Part shown: piece after piece, positions 50,753 to 60,547 of the stretch
How the letters are laid out: every line of letters begins with the position of its first letter
Numbering within the stretch: the stretch's first letter is position 1
DNA from: Limnohabitans sp. Rim28
GTDB taxonomy: Bacteria; Pseudomonadota; Gammaproteobacteria; Burkholderiales; Burkholderiaceae_C
Assembly: GCF_000293865.2 (NCBI RefSeq)
Contig: NZ_ALKN02000002.1
Coordinates: 62,001 to 126,000 of the forward strand
Length of the DNA: 64,000 nt
Reading direction: 5' to 3'
Notes under the pieces: generated by a model
What the model was told of the DNA's origin: nothing
What the model saw: the letters and a program-made list of their open reading frames with translations, nothing else
Database searches by the model: none
Position numbers and translations under genes: made by a program

Positions 50753-52141
50753 ATGCGGGCGTGGCACCAGGTGAACGCCTTCTTGCGAAGGAGGTTTTCA
50801 AGCGCACTTCGGGACACCCCCATCCCCAATGACGCGCCCCAGCAAAAAACCCGCTCGGCTGAACCGAAAAATCAGACACGCGTTTTGAAGATGGGAGCGG
50901 CACCTGTGGCCTTCGGACTGCAGTGGCAGCCCCATCATGGTGCCAACTTCGAGCAACAACTCAAGCACCTCTGGCAACAGGGCTACAAGGGCTATGCGCT
51001 ATCGTCCCCAGCCGAAGTGCTGGGCGTTTCGGACATCTCCCTGCCCCGCAAAACCATCTCGGGCGCTTTGGCCCTGGCCGACCGCCACGCCAAGGGCGGC
51101 TGCGAGCTGTTTGTGTTCCATGCCGACGCAGCGCACACCCTGGTGGCCCTGAACAATGGTCTTCCCGTCCCGGGTTTCGACATCATTGGCCTCAAAAGCG
51201 AGATCAAATCGGCCATCCAACTGTTTCGGGACATCAAAAAAGAAGAATCCATTCGCATCGTGGGCAATGTGAACTGGCTGGAAGGGATGGAACCGCTGTC
51301 ACCCAACCAGGCCTTTGCGGATTGCCCAGCACATGTCTGCATCCAGCCGATGAACCGCTGGAAAACCGTGTCGCTTCAAATCGGGCTGATCGGATTCGTC
51401 GTTTTGATGGGTGTTGGCGCATACAGCCTGTACCAGGACCAAGCACCAGCACCCGTGGCCAATGCCATGCCCGAAGATCCCAACCTGAGCTATGAACGCG
51501 ATTTGAGCCAGGCATTGCTGCGTACCGCACCCACGGGATCGGCCATGATGCAGCAATGGACCGCCACCATCCAGTCCCTGCCGGTGACGCTGGGTGGCTG
51601 GACGCTGAAAACCGTCAAATGCCGTGCAGATGCCTGCAAGTCCGACTGGAAGCGCCACCACGGCAGCTACGCGGATTTCAGCCATGCGGCCCAGATGGCG
51701 CTGGGCGTGTCTGCCTTTGAGACATCCGGCAAAGACCTCGAGGACCCTGTGGTCTCGGTCATGCATGCGCTCCATCCCGTCAAGTCTGAACGCCTTCAAA
51801 GGCCCACACTGCCGCACGTCGACCAGGCTCAGCGATCGCTAGGCACCTTGTTACAAGACCTGCTCTTGCTGGGCGCACGCAAAGCCGTCTTGAGCGAATT
51901 CAAACTGTTTGGATCGAGTACCGCGGTGCCGGTAAAAAACCTGCGCGCGCCAGTTTTGGTGGCCGAATTCAAGCTGGAAGCCGATCTGTGGTTGCTCGAT
52001 GAAATCGACTTGCCCCATTACGTCGTCCCCGAGGGCATGGAACTTCAAGTTTTGATTGACGGCTCCTCAGGAAAAAAAGAGGCTCACTATGGTTCATTCA
52101 TCTTATCGGGGGCTGTTTATGCCAACGCAGTCCCCCATTGA
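50753..52141 (+). CDS. pilO: Inner-membrane pilus assembly protein, PilO2-like
   Basis: A 462-residue bitopic membrane protein. A cytoplasmic N-terminal domain of about 200 residues (with FGLQWQPHHGANFEQQLKHL near 60) is followed by one membrane segment (LQIGLIGFVVLMGVGAYSLY near 205-224) and a periplasmic domain. The size and topology fit the type IVb PilO family, which works with PilQ and PilR in the inner-membrane platform. The ATG at 50753 begins two bases after pilN. It overlaps pilP at its end. Confidence 0.75.
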   Translation: MRAWHQVNAFLRRRFSSALRDTPIPNDAPQQKTRSAEPKNQTRVLKMGAAPVAFGLQWQPHHGANFEQQLKHLWQQGYKGYALSSPAEVLGVSDISLPRKTISGALALADRHAKGGCELFVFHADAAHTLVALNNGLPVPGFDIIGLKSEIKSAIQLFRDIKKEESIRIVGNVNWLEGMEPLSPNQAFADCPAHVCIQPMNRWKTVSLQIGLIGFVVLMGVGAYSLYQDQAPAPVANAMPEDPNLSYERDLSQALLRTAPTGSAMMQQWTATIQSLPVTLGGWTLKTVKCRADACKSDWKRHHGSYADFSHAAQMALGVSAFETSGKDLEDPVVSVMHALHPVKSERLQRPTLPHVDQAQRSLGTLLQDLLLLGARKAVLSEFKLFGSSTAVPVKNLRAPVLVAEFKLEADLWLLDEIDLPHYVVPEGMELQVLIDGSSGKKEAHYGSFILSGAVYANAVPH

Positions 52142-52931
52142 CAACACCCGCCAGGCGATCGCTGCGGCGGCCCTTTTGCTGTGCATGCTGACGCCCGCCT
52201 GGGCCACCAACAGCGACATGTCACCGGCGCGCGCGGGACCCGACATCGGCGCTGCTGACACCGCTGCGACCCATCTGCGCATCTCGGATTTGGTGATGAA
52301 GGAGAAGAAAAGTCGCGAACTCGAACTCCAGCGCAAATTGCCCATGACCGGCCCCACGACGCCCGTGGCAGGCCCCAGAGCCAACGACAGCCCGGGCCTG
52401 AAACGCGATTCAAACCGTCCTGTTATCTGGTCCTTGACGGGCGCAGCGGGCAGCTACCAGGCCGAGGTCGTTTGGCAAAATCGTCTGCTTGTCGTGTCTT
52501 CCGATCAGGCCAGTGTCCCGCAGTTGGGGACACTGGAATACATGGATGAAACCGGGATTTACATCCGTCCGGGGCGCAGGCATCGGCTGAACAAGGCCTG
52601 GCTGGACGCTGACGGCTTGCTGGTCCTGTCATCGCCGCGCGAGGGTCAGGCCGCCCCCATCCTGGTAGAGGTGCCCACCAACATCTCACTTGTACGCCCT
52701 GCATTGCTCAACGCGGCCCATCTGCCCAGCGCCATGCCGGTGAGCCTGCCAGCGAAACCCTTGGCAAGCCAGCCTGTCCCCTGGGTTTTGGCTTCGGGTG
52801 AAGCGATATCCGGCAATGTCGACCTCAGCCCGCCGAAAAAATTGGACCTGCAGCCCCCGATGAGCGCTCCTGCAGCGGCCGCAGCCCTGCCTCTCAAAAG
52901 CCCCACTGCTGGCCAAAACAGCAGCAAATAA
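52089..52931 (+). CDS. pilP: Pilus biogenesis protein, PilP-like
   Basis: A 280-residue exported protein with a signal peptide (hydrophobic AIAAAALLLCMLTPAWA). I place the start at the ATG at 52089, which has an AGAGG ribosome-binding site; the ATG at 52119, ten residues later, is as possible. After a linker (MKEKKSRELELQRKLPM) comes a small domain near residues 130-200 (AAGSYQAEVVWQNRLLVVSS) that resembles the PilP domain of type IVb systems. The C-terminal 80 residues are Pro/Ala-rich. It overlaps the end of pilO and precedes pilQ by 18 bp. Confidence 0.7.
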   Translation: MVHSSYRGLFMPTQSPIDNTRQAIAAAALLLCMLTPAWATNSDMSPARAGPDIGAADTAATHLRISDLVMKEKKSRELELQRKLPMTGPTTPVAGPRANDSPGLKRDSNRPVIWSLTGAAGSYQAEVVWQNRLLVVSSDQASVPQLGTLEYMDETGIYIRPGRRHRLNKAWLDADGLLVLSSPREGQAAPILVEVPTNISLVRPALLNAAHLPSAMPVSLPAKPLASQPVPWVLASGEAISGNVDLSPPKKLDLQPPMSAPAAAAALPLKSPTAGQNSSK

Positions 52932-52949
52932 ATCCGGGAATGCACGCCC

Positions 52950-54653
52950 ATGAATGATCTCGACAAGCTTTCCAACAGCGATCAGGTCCGGCACCTTTGG
53001 CGCTTGTCCGATGTCCCTGAGCACAGCGAAGTGCTGACATCGCTGGAGACAGAGTATCCAGGCGGCGCGCCCACCTCGACCGCGCCAGAAACCGTTTGCA
53101 TTGCCAATGCGGCCAAAGAAGTATTTCTGATCTCGACGCCAGCCGCCTTGCATGGCCCCTTGTGGTTTCACAAATTTGCGCTCATCCAAAAGGCCGGCTT
53201 CACCTACGCTGACTGCCTGACGGCCGAACCCGATGTGCTGGAAATGCTGGCCCTGGGCATTCATGCGCAAGGACAACAAGCCAAAAAAGACCAGGCCGAG
53301 GATGCGCGTGTCAAATCGAGTCTGGTGAACGAGTCCGGGCCCCTGTCGTGGTTCAAGAAAATGATCGCCACCTGCCACGAAATGGGGGCCAGCGACATCC
53401 ATTTCGAAGTACGGGACAGCAGCACGCGCATCCGCGTGCGCCACGATGGCGTCATGCGGCACGTCATGAGCATCCCCAGCAACGTCGTGCTCGACGGCTT
53501 GTCCGCCAGTTTCACCGTCCTTGCCGAAGAGCGCTCGCGCTCCGAGGTGGCCTTCAATGCACAGGCTGCACAGGCCTGCATGATCCCTTTGACCTTTGAC
53601 GCAGAGAACATCAATTTGCGCTACCAAAGTCATCCGGTGGTGAGCGGCGTCGATGTCACCCTCAGGATCCTCAAAACATCCGTCAGCACGAAATCCGAAT
53701 TGATGACGCTGGACAAACTGGGCTATACCCCACAACAGGTGGAGTTGCTGGAACTGGCCAGTGGTTCAGCCAATGGTGGCGTCTTTGTTTCGGGCGTCAC
53801 AGGCTCAGGTAAAACCACGACGCTCAACGCCATGCTTCGCGCGATTGCCACGGAGGGCATTCGCAAGGTCATCTCCATCGAAGATCCTGTGGAGTATGTG
53901 GTCCCGGGGGTTTCGCACTTTTCGATTCAAAGGCAGTCCAACAGCGACACGGGCAAAAATCCTTTTTTGGGTGCCATGCTGGCATTTCTGCGCATGGACC
54001 CCGATGTCGGCATGGTGGGTGAAGTCAGGGACAATGTTTCAGCACAAATTGTGCAAGCAGCGATCCAGACCGGACACAAGATCTTCTCCACTGTCCATGC
54101 CACGTCTGCGCTGGGCATCGTCTCTCGCCTGAACTCGCAGGCCATTGCCCTGCCCCGGGACACCCTGTGCGGACCCGAATTCATTTCTGCGCTGGTCTAC
54201 CAGGTCCTGGTCCCCAAAAACTGCCCGGCCTGCAGCCGACCCGCCACACAGGTCATGAAGCCCGCCGAACTGGCACCCTATGCAGAATTTTTCGATCTGA
54301 ACATGGACGCCCTGATGTGTGCCAGCGATGGCGGCTGCCCCCTGTGCCGGGTCAAGGGTCTGGACTACAACGGCAGTCTGCGCGCCGGCGTCAAAGGGGT
54401 CAAAGTGGGGGCAGAGGTGATTGTTCCCGATGAGCCCCTGCTGCAACTGCTGTCGGCAGGCAAGGACATTGAAGCCAGAAACCACTGGCGCAGCCAACGC
54501 ACCGCCCGATTTGACGATGCCGACACCTTGGGCAAGGAGGCTTGGGGACATGTGCTTTATGACATGTCCAGAGGACTCATCGACCCGTTCTATTTTGAAA
54601 AAATCTTTGGTCGACCCAGCCTGTTCAGGCAGGCCGCCCGAATACGCGCCTGA
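52950..54653 (+). CDS. pilQ: Pilus assembly ATPase, PilQ-like (GspE family)
   Basis: A 567-residue secretion ATPase. Walker A is [16 protein letters not shown] near residues 278-293, with an Asp-box region VISIEDPVEYVVPGV and a Walker B region MVGEVRDN. An N-terminal domain of about 130 residues precedes it. Near the C-terminus are CxxC pairs (NCPACSRP and GGCPLCRVKG) that form the zinc site typical of GspE/PilB proteins. It energises pilin polymerisation. No retraction ATPase (PilT type) follows, in line with type IVb thin pili. Confidence 0.9.
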   Translation: MNDLDKLSNSDQVRHLWRLSDVPEHSEVLTSLETEYPGGAPTSTAPETVCIANAAKEVFLISTPAALHGPLWFHKFALIQKAGFTYADCLTAEPDVLEMLALGIHAQGQQAKKDQAEDARVKSSLVNESGPLSWFKKMIATCHEMGASDIHFEVRDSSTRIRVRHDGVMRHVMSIPSNVVLDGLSASFTVLAEERSRSEVAFNAQAAQACMIPLTFDAENINLRYQSHPVVSGVDVTLRILKTSVSTKSELMTLDKLGYTPQQVELLELASGSANGGVFVSGVTGSGKTTTLNAMLRAIATEGIRKVISIEDPVEYVVPGVSHFSIQRQSNSDTGKNPFLGAMLAFLRMDPDVGMVGEVRDNVSAQIVQAAIQTGHKIFSTVHATSALGIVSRLNSQAIALPRDTLCGPEFISALVYQVLVPKNCPACSRPATQVMKPAELAPYAEFFDLNMDALMCASDGGCPLCRVKGLDYNGSLRAGVKGVKVGAEVIVPDEPLLQLLSAGKDIEARNHWRSQRTARFDDADTLGKEAWGHVLYDMSRGLIDPFYFEKIFGRPSLFRQAARIRA

Positions 54654-54666
54654 GGTGTGATGTGCC

Positions 54667-55767
54667 ATGAACACGCTCGGCCTGTCCCTGATCGACTCAC
54701 TTCGCCTGTGGTCTGCACGCCGCAGCCTCCGGCGAGAGCGGAGTGCTTTTTATTTCGACCTTGCCAGCACCTTGGCAGATCGGGTGCCACTGTTTTCAAC
54801 CTTCCGCAAATACGAGTCGCGTGCCAGACGTCGCGCGCCCCATATGGCCGTGGTTTACCTGCACATGGCGCGTTCGATCCAACAGGGCTCGCTGGCCGAT
54901 GCACTGGAAGGTGTGGCCAGTTCCATGGAAAGGATTGTGCTGGATGCCGTCCAGACCGGCGGCGATGAAAGCATGGCCAGAGGCCTGGCGTTCTTGTCTG
55001 AAACCGTGGACAAAACAGAACGCATGCAGGACGCCGTGCGCAAGGCCGTCACCTACCCGGTGCTGTTGCTGATTGTTTTTTCGCTGATGTTGGTCGGTTT
55101 TTCGAAATTTGCAGTTCCGGTCCTGGTCGAACTCATACCGCCGCAAAACTGGCCCCCCATGGGCCAGGTCTTGTATGCCCTCACCCAGTTCATCGAGCAC
55201 TTTGGGTTGTTGGCCCTGGTGGTCGTGCTGGGCGCCATCGCCGCTTTCTTGTGGTCATTGCCCAACTGGTCGGGACCCTCACGTGTGCGTGCAGACACGC
55301 GCGTGCCTTATTCGATTTACAGGGATTACCAGGGGGCCATCCTGATCCTGGCACTGTCGTCTTTGATGCAAGCCCAGGTCTCCTTGCATGCTTCACTGGA
55401 ACGCGCCCTGCGTTACAGCAATCCGTGGATGCGCTGGCACCTGCAATGGATTCTCAAGCGTTTGGCCAAAGGCGACTCACGGGCCTTTGGCACGGCTTTC
55501 CAAACCGGGCTGCTCTCGCCCAATCTGGAAGACCGCGTGCAGGACGCCTCCGAACGTTCAGACCCGGTGGCTGCCTTTGTGCGCATTGGCAACAGTTCGG
55601 TCGACCTGACGGTCAGAGATCTGGAGCGTTCGGCCAGGGTGCTCAACATGGTGCTTCTGGGCATCTGTGGGGTGCTGCTGGCCATCATGATGATCGGGTT
55701 TTTCTCCACCGCGTTCTCGCTTGAAAATTCGCTGCGGGAAAGCACAAGCCAATCGGTCGGGCGCTGA
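54667..55767 (+). CDS. pilR: Inner-membrane platform protein, PilR-like (GspF family)
   Basis: A 366-residue polytopic protein of the GspF/PilC family. Two cytoplasmic helical domains alternate with hydrophobic segments at about 135-160, 178-200 and 330-352. ERIVLDAVQTGGDESMARGL and AVTYPVLLLIVFSLMLVGF are family-typical. It anchors the ATPase and guides pilin subunits. It follows pilQ by 13 bp and precedes the PilV-like gene by 21 bp. Confidence 0.9.
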   Translation: MNTLGLSLIDSLRLWSARRSLRRERSAFYFDLASTLADRVPLFSTFRKYESRARRRAPHMAVVYLHMARSIQQGSLADALEGVASSMERIVLDAVQTGGDESMARGLAFLSETVDKTERMQDAVRKAVTYPVLLLIVFSLMLVGFSKFAVPVLVELIPPQNWPPMGQVLYALTQFIEHFGLLALVVVLGAIAAFLWSLPNWSGPSRVRADTRVPYSIYRDYQGAILILALSSLMQAQVSLHASLERALRYSNPWMRWHLQWILKRLAKGDSRAFGTAFQTGLLSPNLEDRVQDASERSDPVAAFVRIGNSSVDLTVRDLERSARVLNMVLLGICGVLLAIMMIGFFSTAFSLENSLRESTSQSVGR

Positions 55768-55788
55768 ATCGGGCGTCTGAAATCAACC

Positions 55789-57600
55789 ATGAATTCCAAC
55801 CAAAACCCCCACGAATCCCGCATCTCCAAACCCCGTTGCGCCAACGCTGCGCCGAACAACCGGGGGTTTACGCTGTTCGAAATGAGCATTGTGGTGGCAC
55901 TGGCCACGACCGCCATCGTGCTCAGCCTGCAGTACTACAGAAAGCAGGCGCTGATCGATCAGGCCCATATCCTCGCGCAGCAGTACAAAAAGCTCAACGC
56001 AGCGATCGGAACCTACATGACGGTCTACTACTATGAGCTGCGCAATCTGCCAGCGCAATGCAGCATCCTGGCCTTGCGGGAAGGCAGCGCACCCACGCAA
56101 TCCCCCCCGACACAAGCTTGCAGCCTGACACTGCCGCAGCTGGACGATCAGCTGGCACAGATCCCCAACGCGCTTGGCTTCAAGCTCGCCAATGCGCTGC
56201 AACCGACGCTGGCAGAACTTGTCGGTCTGGGCATCCTGAGCAAGGAAACCTCGGACATCCCGCCGTTTCCGCACCACAACACCGTCTACAACGCCCAACG
56301 CGAATTTGAACGCTACCGCTTTGCCTTCCTGATCGACCATGCCTGCGTGGGCGCGCCGCGCATCCCCTTGCCAGACAATCTGCCGCCCTGCGCTGACACC
56401 AACCAGGACTTGCGCTCACTGGTTTTCAACACCCAACCCTATTTCGGACTCAATGCCGGACATGCCGCGCAGCATGCCCATTTGATGGGTGAGGTGATGG
56501 TCAAGGCCGGCGCAGACGCGGCCATGACCACCAGCGCCACCCCGCTCCCGGGTGAGCTCTATGGCCATCGGGCCTCTTGGCAATTGAGAAACCCGATTCG
56601 CAGCCGCACAGATCAAGGCAAGGATCAAGGAACTGATCAAGACAAAGATCCAAGCAAGGACCGAGGCATGTTCAACATGGTGGCGATGATGAACGGCTTC
56701 GGCGCTTCGGGCTTTTTGCAGTTCACGCGCCGCGATGGCTCTTTGTGGCCGACCGACCACTGGAATTTCAACAAGAAAAATCTGCACGATGTGGCCCGCC
56801 TGGAATCTGCAGAAGGCGACTTCGGCGACAAGCTGGCCATTCCCTACAAGGTGCTGGGCACCTCGTGTGCGACCGACAGAAAGGCAGAAGAGATCAACCC
56901 AAAGGAGGGCATCAACGGCAAACTGGATGGCATTGCATTTGACCGTGCAGCCAAAGCCATGCTGATCTGCGACAACGGCAAATGGTTGCACAGCCGCGGC
57001 AAAGGCGCTGCGAATTGGGAGGACTACATTGACGTCATGATCAAGGCCGATCATGACGACCTTGGGATGAAGTTCAGCTGGACTGTGACCTCACCCGAAG
57101 CCGCGACACGGCCTACAAAAACAGCATTCAACATCCCAACAGACTCCGATGAGTGGAAAACCACCTCCGGGTTTCATGTGAACACAGGCCTCGATCCCGG
57201 CCAGTGGGGCATGCCCTTGGTCCTTGAAGCCAACACCCGTGGCCAGCGAAAAATGATAGAGGACAGCTGGTGCCACTACTCGATGGGGCTGGTGGAAACC
57301 GCCAGTTTGGGGGGTGCATTGGTCGGCGTCGTTGTCGGGGTAGGCACCTATGGTGTTGTCACCAGCCTAGGGGTTTTCAGTGGCGGCGGGGGCATCGGCG
57401 GCGGCGGAGGCCTTGTGGCCACGGCCGGCCTGGGTCTTTCTCAGAACTGGTGCGTGGACAAAAACCGGCAATGGACCCCCATCGCCCAAAAGCCCGAGCA
57501 CCAGCTGAGCGTTGATCCCACCAGCAAAAGCTGGATTTTGCGCAGCGACATGCACAAGGGCGGCGTTCTGACCGTCCGCTTTCACAAGCTGTATCAGTGA
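55789..57600 (+). CDS. pilV: Large prepilin-like tip protein, PilV-like
   Basis: A 603-residue protein with a class-B prepilin N-terminus: a 23-residue leader ending in NNRG, then FTLFEMSIVVALATTAIVLS with Glu5. The rest is a long exported domain with few cysteines, a repeated charged stretch (DQGKDQGTDQDKDPSKDRG near 283-301) and a Gly-rich hydrophobic segment near 510-545. This fits a minor pilin or tip adhesin like PilV of R64. In R64 the 3' end is shuffled by the Rci recombinase; no rci gene or shufflon repeats are present here. Last gene of the pilus operon. Confidence 0.75.
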   Translation: MNSNQNPHESRISKPRCANAAPNNRGFTLFEMSIVVALATTAIVLSLQYYRKQALIDQAHILAQQYKKLNAAIGTYMTVYYYELRNLPAQCSILALREGSAPTQSPPTQACSLTLPQLDDQLAQIPNALGFKLANALQPTLAELVGLGILSKETSDIPPFPHHNTVYNAQREFERYRFAFLIDHACVGAPRIPLPDNLPPCADTNQDLRSLVFNTQPYFGLNAGHAAQHAHLMGEVMVKAGADAAMTTSATPLPGELYGHRASWQLRNPIRSRTDQGKDQGTDQDKDPSKDRGMFNMVAMMNGFGASGFLQFTRRDGSLWPTDHWNFNKKNLHDVARLESAEGDFGDKLAIPYKVLGTSCATDRKAEEINPKEGINGKLDGIAFDRAAKAMLICDNGKWLHSRGKGAANWEDYIDVMIKADHDDLGMKFSWTVTSPEAATRPTKTAFNIPTDSDEWKTTSGFHVNTGLDPGQWGMPLVLEANTRGQRKMIEDSWCHYSMGLVETASLGGALVGVVVGVGTYGVVTSLGVFSGGGGIGGGGGLVATAGLGLSQNWCVDKNRQWTPIAQKPEHQLSVDPTSKSWILRSDMHKGGVLTVRFHKLYQ

Positions 57601-57702
57601 GGCTCGGCAAGGCATAAAATAGTGTCCGCGCTGCAAAACACCCTGGCGCCGCCGCTGATCCCGGTTGGGTACCGATGCTTGTTTTTTTCAATGGAACACC
57701 CC

Positions 57703-58899
57703 ATGTCTTTGTTTTCCGCCGTCGAAATGGCCCCCCGCGACCCCATCCTGGGTCTGAACGAACAATTCAATGCCGACACCAACCCCAACAAGGTGAACTT
57801 GGGCGTCGGCGTGTACTTCGACGACAACGGCAAACTGCCCCTGCTTCAATGTGTGCAGGCGGCTGAAAAAACCATGATGGCCACCCCGTCAGCCCGTGGT
57901 TACTTGCCGATCGACGGCATCGTGGCCTATGACAACGCCGTCAAGGCGCTGGTGTTTGGTGCTGACTCCGATGTGGTGAAGTCTGGCCGCGTCTCCACCG
58001 TGCAGGCCATCGGCGGCACAGGTGGGCTGAAGATCGGCGCCGACTTCCTGAAGAAGGTCAGCCCCCAAGCCAAAGTGCTGATTTCCGACCCCAGCTGGGA
58101 AAACCACCGCGCCATCTTTGTGAATGCCGGTTTTGAAGTCGATACCTATGCCTACTACGACGCCGAAAAACGGGGCGTCAACTTCGAGGGCATGCTGGCC
58201 AGCCTCAACGCGGCAGCCCCCGGCACCATCGTGGTGCTGCACGCCTGCTGCCACAACCCGACCGGCTACGACATCACCGCCGCCCAATGGCAACAAGTGA
58301 TTGCCGTGGTCAAGGCCAAAGGTCTGACGGCCTTCCTGGACATGGCCTACCAAGGCTTTGGCCATGGCATCGCCGAAGATGGTGCGGTGATCGGCCAATT
58401 CGTGGCCGCAGGCCTCAACATTTTTGTATCCACCTCTTTTTCTAAGAGCTTCAGCCTGTACGGCGAGCGCGTGGGCGCCCTGTCGGTGGTGGCCAACGAC
58501 AAAGAAGAAGCCTCGCGCGTGCTGAGCCAGCTCAAAATCGCGATCCGCACCAACTACTCCAACCCACCCATCCACGGTGGCGCGGTGGTGGCGGCTGTGT
58601 TGAACAACCCTGAGCTGCGCGCCCAGTGGGAAAGCGAACTGGCCGAAATGCGTGTGCGCATCAAGGCCATGCGCCAAAAACTGGTGGACAGCCTCAAAGC
58701 CGCTGGTGTTCAGCAGGACATGAGTTTCATCACCACCCAGATTGGCATGTTCAGCTATTCGGGCCTGACCAAAGACCAAATGGTGCGCCTGCGCAGTGAG
58801 TTCGGGGTTTACGGCACCGATACCGGCCGCATGTGCGTGGCAGCGCTCAACAGCAAAAACATCGATTACGTCTGCGCGGCCATCGCCAAAGTGGTCTGA
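57703..58899 (+). CDS. tyrB: Aromatic amino acid / aspartate aminotransferase (class I)
   Basis: A 398-residue PLP-dependent aminotransferase of the AspC/TyrB group. NADTNPNKVNLGVGVY near residues 17-32, CCHNPTGYDITAAQW, the PLP Lys in SFSKSFSLYGERVGALS near 247, and FSYSGLTKDQMVRLRSEFG are present. I use the ATG at 57703, in line with family length. Whether it prefers aromatic or aspartate substrates cannot be told from the sequence. A strong terminator follows. In relatives it lies next to uvrB, in divergent orientation; the pilus segment separates them here. Confidence 0.9.
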   Translation: MSLFSAVEMAPRDPILGLNEQFNADTNPNKVNLGVGVYFDDNGKLPLLQCVQAAEKTMMATPSARGYLPIDGIVAYDNAVKALVFGADSDVVKSGRVSTVQAIGGTGGLKIGADFLKKVSPQAKVLISDPSWENHRAIFVNAGFEVDTYAYYDAEKRGVNFEGMLASLNAAAPGTIVVLHACCHNPTGYDITAAQWQQVIAVVKAKGLTAFLDMAYQGFGHGIAEDGAVIGQFVAAGLNIFVSTSFSKSFSLYGERVGALSVVANDKEEASRVLSQLKIAIRTNYSNPPIHGGAVVAAVLNNPELRAQWESELAEMRVRIKAMRQKLVDSLKAAGVQQDMSFITTQIGMFSYSGLTKDQMVRLRSEFGVYGTDTGRMCVAALNSKNIDYVCAAIAKVV

Positions 58900-58930
58900 G
58901 TTGACGCCCATCAAGTCTGACTTTCAGCTT

Positions 58931-58960
58931 GAGACCGCCCCAGACGGGGCGGTTTCTTTT
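58931..58960 (+). terminator. Rho-independent terminator of the aminotransferase gene
   Basis: GAGACCGCCCC (58931-58941) pairs with GGGGCGGTTTC (58946-58956) around a four-base loop, followed by TTTTT. It lies about 30 bp past the stop codon. Confidence 0.9.
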
Positions 58961-59069
58961 TGGTCGGTCCGGGATGTGACTGTTGATTAGGGTGCGAACT
59001 CAAAAAATACCCCAGGGTCTCCTGTAGTATTGCTGCACCGCATCATTTTGTTGCAAGGAAAACTGTCAA

Positions 59070-60542
59070 ATGCTTTACCAGATCTTCGAAACGCAACGCT
59101 CGATCATGGAACCTTTTTCCGATCTGGCACAAGCAGCGGCCAAGCTGTACAGCAACCCCTTGAACCCCATGGCGCAAACGCCTTTGGCCCAACGTGTGTC
59201 GGCGGGTTACGCCCTGATGCACCGCCTGGGCAAAGACTATGAAAAGCCCGAATTTGGCATCAAGACCGTGAAGGTCAATCGGGTCGACGTGGCCATCCAC
59301 GAGCGCATTGAGATCGACAAGCCTTTTTGCGAGTTGCGCCGTTTCAAGCGCTTTTCCGACGATCCAGCCACCTTGACCCTGCTCAAAAGCCAGCCGGTCG
59401 TGTTGATCGTGGCCCCCTTGTCGGGCCACTACGCCACCTTGCTGCGCGACACCGTCAAAACCATGCTGCAAGACCACAAGGTCTACATCACCGACTGGAA
59501 AAATGCCCGCTTGGTGCCTTTGTCGGATGGTGAGTTCCACTTGGACGACTACATCAACTACGTGCAAGAGTTCATTCGCCACCTGCAAGCCACCTATGGC
59601 CATTGCCATGTGGTCAGCGTTTGTCAGCCTACGGTGCCGGTGTTGGCCGCCGTGTCCCTGATGGCCAGCCGTGGCGAGAAGACCCCGCTGACCATGACCA
59701 TGATGGGCGGCCCCATCGACGCGCGCAAGTCACCCACCTCGGTCAACAACCTGGCCACCAACAAGAGTTTTGAGTGGTTTGAGAACAACGTGATTTACCG
59801 TGTTCCGGCCAACTTCCCAGGTGCAGGTCGCCGTGTGTACCCGGGCTTTTTGCAGTACACCGGCTTTGTGGCCATGAACCCCGACCGCCACGCCAACAGC
59901 CACTATGACTTCTTCAAAGACCTGATCAAGGGTGACGACGCCAGCGCCGAAGCCCACCGCAAGTTCTACGACGAGTACAACGCCGTTTTGGACATGGACG
60001 CCGATTACTACCTGGAAACCATCCAGACGGTGTTTCAGGACTTCAAACTGGTCAACGGCACTTGGGACGTCAAAGGCGTAGACGGCAAGGTCGAGCGTGT
60101 TCGCCCACAAGACATCCGGGGCACTGCGCTGATGACGGTCGAAGGCGAGCTGGACGACATTTCTGGCTCTGGGCAAACCCGTGCAGCCCAAGACCTGTGC
60201 AGTGGTGTGCCCGCCAGTGAGCGCCAGCACTTGGAAGTTGAAGGCGCGGGTCACTACGGGATCTTCAGTGGCCGCCGCTGGCGCGACATGGTTTACCCAC
60301 AACTGGTCAAGTTCATCTTGAACCATGTGCCCAAAACGGCCCCCAAAGCGCCTGCGATCGTTCAGCCCAAGGCCGTCGTCAAAACTGCAGCAAAGACCGC
60401 AAAAAAGACCCTCGCAAAGGCCGCGCCAAAAACCGTCGCCAAGCCTGTCGCCAAACCCAAAGCGCCCGTGAAAGCGGTGGCGGTCACCAAGCCTAAAGCG
60501 TCGGTCAAAACAGCCTGGGTTCAGCCCGGCAAAAAAGCATAA
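59070..60542 (+). CDS. phaZ: Intracellular polyhydroxyalkanoate depolymerase
   Basis: A 490-residue granule-associated PHB depolymerase of the PhaZ1 type, which releases 3-hydroxybutyrate from storage granules. The N-terminus [20 protein letters not shown] and the lipase-like box with a catalytic Cys, [16 protein letters not shown] near residues 188-203, are diagnostic. Asp and His of the triad are in GELDDISG and [11 protein letters not shown]. After the usual end near residue 418, a tail of about 70 residues rich in Lys, Ala and Pro ([20 protein letters not shown]) is added, resembling the tails of PhaF-type phasins. It precedes rnfB by 5 bp. Confidence 0.9.
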   Translation: MLYQIFETQRSIMEPFSDLAQAAAKLYSNPLNPMAQTPLAQRVSAGYALMHRLGKDYEKPEFGIKTVKVNRVDVAIHERIEIDKPFCELRRFKRFSDDPATLTLLKSQPVVLIVAPLSGHYATLLRDTVKTMLQDHKVYITDWKNARLVPLSDGEFHLDDYINYVQEFIRHLQATYGHCHVVSVCQPTVPVLAAVSLMASRGEKTPLTMTMMGGPIDARKSPTSVNNLATNKSFEWFENNVIYRVPANFPGAGRRVYPGFLQYTGFVAMNPDRHANSHYDFFKDLIKGDDASAEAHRKFYDEYNAVLDMDADYYLETIQTVFQDFKLVNGTWDVKGVDGKVERVRPQDIRGTALMTVEGELDDISGSGQTRAAQDLCSGVPASERQHLEVEGAGHYGIFSGRRWRDMVYPQLVKFILNHVPKTAPKAPAIVQPKAVVKTAAKTAKKTLAKAAPKTVAKPVAKPKAPVKAVAVTKPKASVKTAWVQPGKKA

Positions 60543-60547
60543 GCTTC

